In this document: piece after piece, positions 61,341-64,000 of the stretch | Layout: each line of letters begins with the position of its first letter | How positions within the stretch are numbered: the first letter of the stretch is position 1 | Assembly (NCBI RefSeq): GCF_051014445.1 | Contig: NW_027488367.1 | Span: 29,063,501-29,127,500, forward strand | Length of the DNA stretch: 64,000 bases | From: Colletes latitarsis | Lineage: Eukaryota > Arthropoda > Insecta > Hymenoptera > Colletidae | Reading direction: 5' to 3' | Position numbers and translations under genes: made by a program | The notes under the pieces: model-generated | Seen by the model: the letters and a program-made list of their open reading frames with translations, nothing else | What the model was told of the DNA's origin: nothing | The model's database searches: none

Positions 61341-64000
61341 GTAGTGGCTAACGCCGGTAATGTCTCGGTTACGTCTGATATTTGCCCTTATCTGGCGCGT
61401 ACTTTCGCATTTCTCGCATTCTTGTTGGCCAGATCCTGGGATTTTTATGGTTTGGATCTCGTAGTAATGTGTTACCCCACCGAAACAGTCAATTATACCT
61501 GGTTGCGATTAATATTTTAGAGGATAACGCCGGTTTTGTCTCGGTTAGGTCTGGGATTTGCCCTCATCTGGATCGTACTTTCGCATTTTTCGCATACCTG
61601 TTGGCCAGATCCTGGGTTTTCTCTAGTTTGGATCTCTTAGTAATGTGTTACCACACTGAAACAGTCAATTAAACCTGGTTGCGATTAATATTGTAGTGGC
61701 TAACGCCGGTAATGTCTCGGTTAGGTCTGATATTTGCCCTCATCTGGCGCGTACTTTCGCATTTCTCGCATTCTTGTTGGCCAGATCCTGGGATTTTTCT
61801 GGTTTGGATCTCGTAGTAATGTGTTACCACACCGAAACAGTCAATTATACCTGGTTGCGATTAATATTTTAGAGGATAACGCCGGTTATGTCTCGGTTAG
61901 GTCTGGGATTTGCCCTCATCTGGTTCGTACTTTCGCATTTTTCGCATACTTGTTGGTCAGATCCTGGGTTTTTTCTGGTTTGAATCATCGTAGCAATGCG
62001 GTACCACACCGAAACAGTCAATTATACCTGGTTGCGGTTAATATTTTAGGGGATAACGCCGGTTTTGTCTGGGTTAGGTCTGGTATTTGCCCTCATCTGG
62101 CTCGAACTTTCGCAATTTTCTCATACTTGTTGGCCAGATCCTGGGCTTTTTCTGGTTTGGATCACGTAGTAATGCAGTACCACACTGAAACAGACAATTA
62201 AACCTGGTTGCGATTAATACTTTAGGGGATAACGCCGGTTACGTCTCGGTTAGGTCTGGGATTTTCCCCCATCTGGCTCATACTTTCGCATTTTTCGCGT
62301 ACTTGTTGGCCAGATCCTGGGCTTTTTCTGGTTTCGATCACGTAGTAATGTGGTACAACACTGAAACAGTCAATTAAACCTGGTTGCGATTAATATTTTA
62401 GAGGATAACGCTGGTTATGTCTGGGTTAGTTCTAGTATTTGCAATCATCTGGCTCATACTTTCGCGTTTTTCTCATAGTTGTTGGCCAGATCCTGAGTTT
62501 TTTCTGGTTTGGATCCCGTAGTAATGTGGTTCCACACCGAAACAGTCAATTAAACCTGGTTGCGATTAATATTTTAGAGGATAACGCTGGTTATGTCTGG
62601 GTTAGTTCTAGTATTTGCAATCATCTGGCTCATACTTTCGCGTTTTTCTCATAGTTGTTGGCCAGATCCTGAGTTTTTTCTGGTTTGGATCCCGTAGTAA
62701 TGTGGTTCCACACCGAAACAGTCAATTAAACCTGGTTGCGATTAATATTTTAGAGGATAACGCTGGTTATGTCTGGGTTAGTTCTAGTATTTGCCCTCAT
62801 CTGGATCGTACTTTCGCATTTTTCGCATACCTGTTGGCCAGATCCTGGGTTTTCTCTGGTTTGGATCTCTTAGTAATGTGTTACCACACTGAAACAGTCA
62901 ATTAAACCTGGTTGCGATTAATATTGTAGTGGCTAACGCCGGTAATGTCTCGGTTAGGTCTGATATTTGCCCTCATCTGGCGCGTACTTTCGCATTTTTC
63001 GCATACCTGTTGGCCAGATCCTGGGTTTTCTCTGGTTTGGATCTCTTAGTAATGTGTTACCACACCGAAACAGTCAATTATACCTGGTTGCGATTAATAT
63101 TTTAGAGGATAACGCCGGTTATGTCTCGGTTAGGTCTGGGATTTGCCCTCATCTGGTTCGTACTTTCGCATTTTTCGCATACTTGTTGGCCAGATCCTGG
63201 GTTTTTTCTGGTTTGAATCATCGTAGCAATGCGGTACCACACCGAAACTGTCAATTAAACCTGGTTGCGAATAATATTTTAGAGGATAACGCTGGTTATG
63301 CTTGGGATAGTTCTGGTATTTGCAATCATCTGGCTCATACTTTCGCGTTTTTCTCATAGTTGTTGGCCAGATCCTGAGTTTTTTCTGGTTTGGATCCCGT
63401 AGTAATGTGGTTCCACACCGAAACAGTCAATTAAACCTGGTTGCGATTAATATTTTAGGGGATAACGCCGGTTACGTCTCGGTTAGGTCTGGGATTTTCC
63501 CTCGTCTGGTTCGTACTTTCGCATTTTTCGCATTCTTGTTGGCCCGATCCTGGGATGTTTCTGGTTTGGATCACGTAGTAATGTGTTACCACACTGAAAC
63601 AGTCATTAAAAGCATGTTCCGATTCGTATTTTAGAGGATAACGCTGGTTATGCCAGGGTTAGTTCTGGTATTTGCAATCATCTTGCACATACTTTCGCAT
63701 TTTTCTCATCTTTCTTGGCCAGATCCTGGCCTTTCTCTGGTTTGGATCACGTAGTAATGCGGTACCACACCGAAACAGTCAATTAAATCTGGTTGCGATT
63801 AATATTTTAGAGGATAACGCTGGTTATGTCTGGGTTAGTTCTAGTATTTGCAATCATCTGGCTCATACTTTCGCATTTTTCGCATACCTGTTGGCCAGAT
63901 CCTGGGTTTTCTCTGGTTTGGATCCCGTAGTAATGTGGTTCCACACCGAAACAGTCAATAGAAGCTGGTTCGGATAAGTATTTTAGAGGATAACGCTGGT
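61341..64000 (+). repeat. Mosaic satellite block to window edge
   Basis: About 15 monomers. Distinguishing spellings are ATTGTAGTGGCTAAC and CTGAGTTTTTTCTGG, with 177-bp variants near 61987 and 63218. The last monomers (63.65-64.0 kb) are among the more diverged in the window, for example ATCTTGCACATAC and CATCTTTCTTGGCC near 63690-63717. No gene. Confidence 0.83.
62404..62755 (+). repeat. Two identical adjacent 176-bp monomers
   Basis: Monomers 62404-62579 and 62580-62755 appear identical base for base, including the uncommon CCTGAGTTTTTTC. Adjacent monomers elsewhere usually belong to different types, so this is a recent single-monomer duplication. A close relative with the same marker lies at about 63375. 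Confidence 0.85.

Larger units (their letters stand above)
25242..64000 (+). repeat. Satellite array, right arm (176-bp monomer)
   Basis: Continuation of the same satellite after the insertion. Removing the 239 bp added by the insertion and its duplicated target restores exact 176-bp phase: equivalent landmarks at 24644 and 25411 lie 767 bp apart, which is 528 (three monomers) plus 239. The arm runs to the window edge without any other foreign sequence. The only gross phase breaks are two identical 60-bp deletions at 39987/39988 and 42567/42568. No stretch contains a gene. Both window edges cut monomers, so the array extends beyond the window in both directions. Confidence 0.97.

Noticed and set aside
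1..64000. CRISPR-like or bacterial tandem repeat
   Set aside because: There are no unique spacers between constant repeats. The whole 176 bp is the repeat, and the poly(A) retroposon with target duplication points to a eukaryote.
1..64000. Hydrophobic repeat protein (repeated FRIFRILVGQILGFFWFG motif)
   Set aside because: The motif is encoded in a frame that is lost in the next monomer, so no continuous repeat protein can be made.

Overview
The whole 64 kb window is satellite DNA. It is a head-to-tail array of a monomer of about 176 bp (roughly 360 copies, all in one orientation), interrupted once by a short retroposon-like insertion at 25.0-25.24 kb. I find no gene, rRNA, tRNA or CRISPR array that I can support. 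Open frames of up to 163 codons occur on both strands, but they are by-products of the repeat: 176 is not a multiple of 3, so a frame slips at every monomer. The longest frames occur only where a 177-bp variant monomer keeps the phase.

The organism must be a eukaryote. The evidence is a very long nucleosome-length satellite, multi-monomer higher-order repeats (HORs), and a poly(A)-tailed insertion with a 17-bp target-site duplication. I do not recognise the satellite family and cannot name the species or lineage. Centromeric or other constitutive heterochromatin is the most likely setting. That is inference from period, purity and HOR structure, not something the sequence proves.

Layout: 0-8.3 kb is a mosaic of monomer types with imperfect duplications about 1.6-2.1 kb apart. 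At 8.34-11.16 kb there are two tandem copies of a 1408-bp 8-mer. At 12.63-20.56 kb there are five near-identical tandem copies of a 1585-bp 9-mer HOR. At 20.6-25.0 kb is another mosaic with a 704-bp duplication. The retroposon-like insertion follows. At 25.4-39.5 kb one large unit is repeated three times in lengths of 5105, 5633 and 3344 bp. At 39.8-45.1 kb a 2.58/2.76-kb tandem pair shares a 60-bp deletion. At 45-51.9 kb is a block paralogous to about 3-14 kb, but with the 1408-bp and 1585-bp units essentially in single copy. At 51.9-55.7 kb is a pair of copies offset by 2112 bp with a nested 352-bp dimer duplication. At 59.6-61.3 kb is a tandem 881-bp 5-mer, and at 62.4-62.8 kb two identical adjacent monomers.

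The array reads as a record of repeated unequal exchange at several scales, with patchy gene conversion. The variants separating monomer types fall heavily on CpG-to-TpG/CpA positions. Coordinates of HOR copies are given at chosen phase points and could be shifted together by any amount without changing the interpretation. All comparisons were made by eye.
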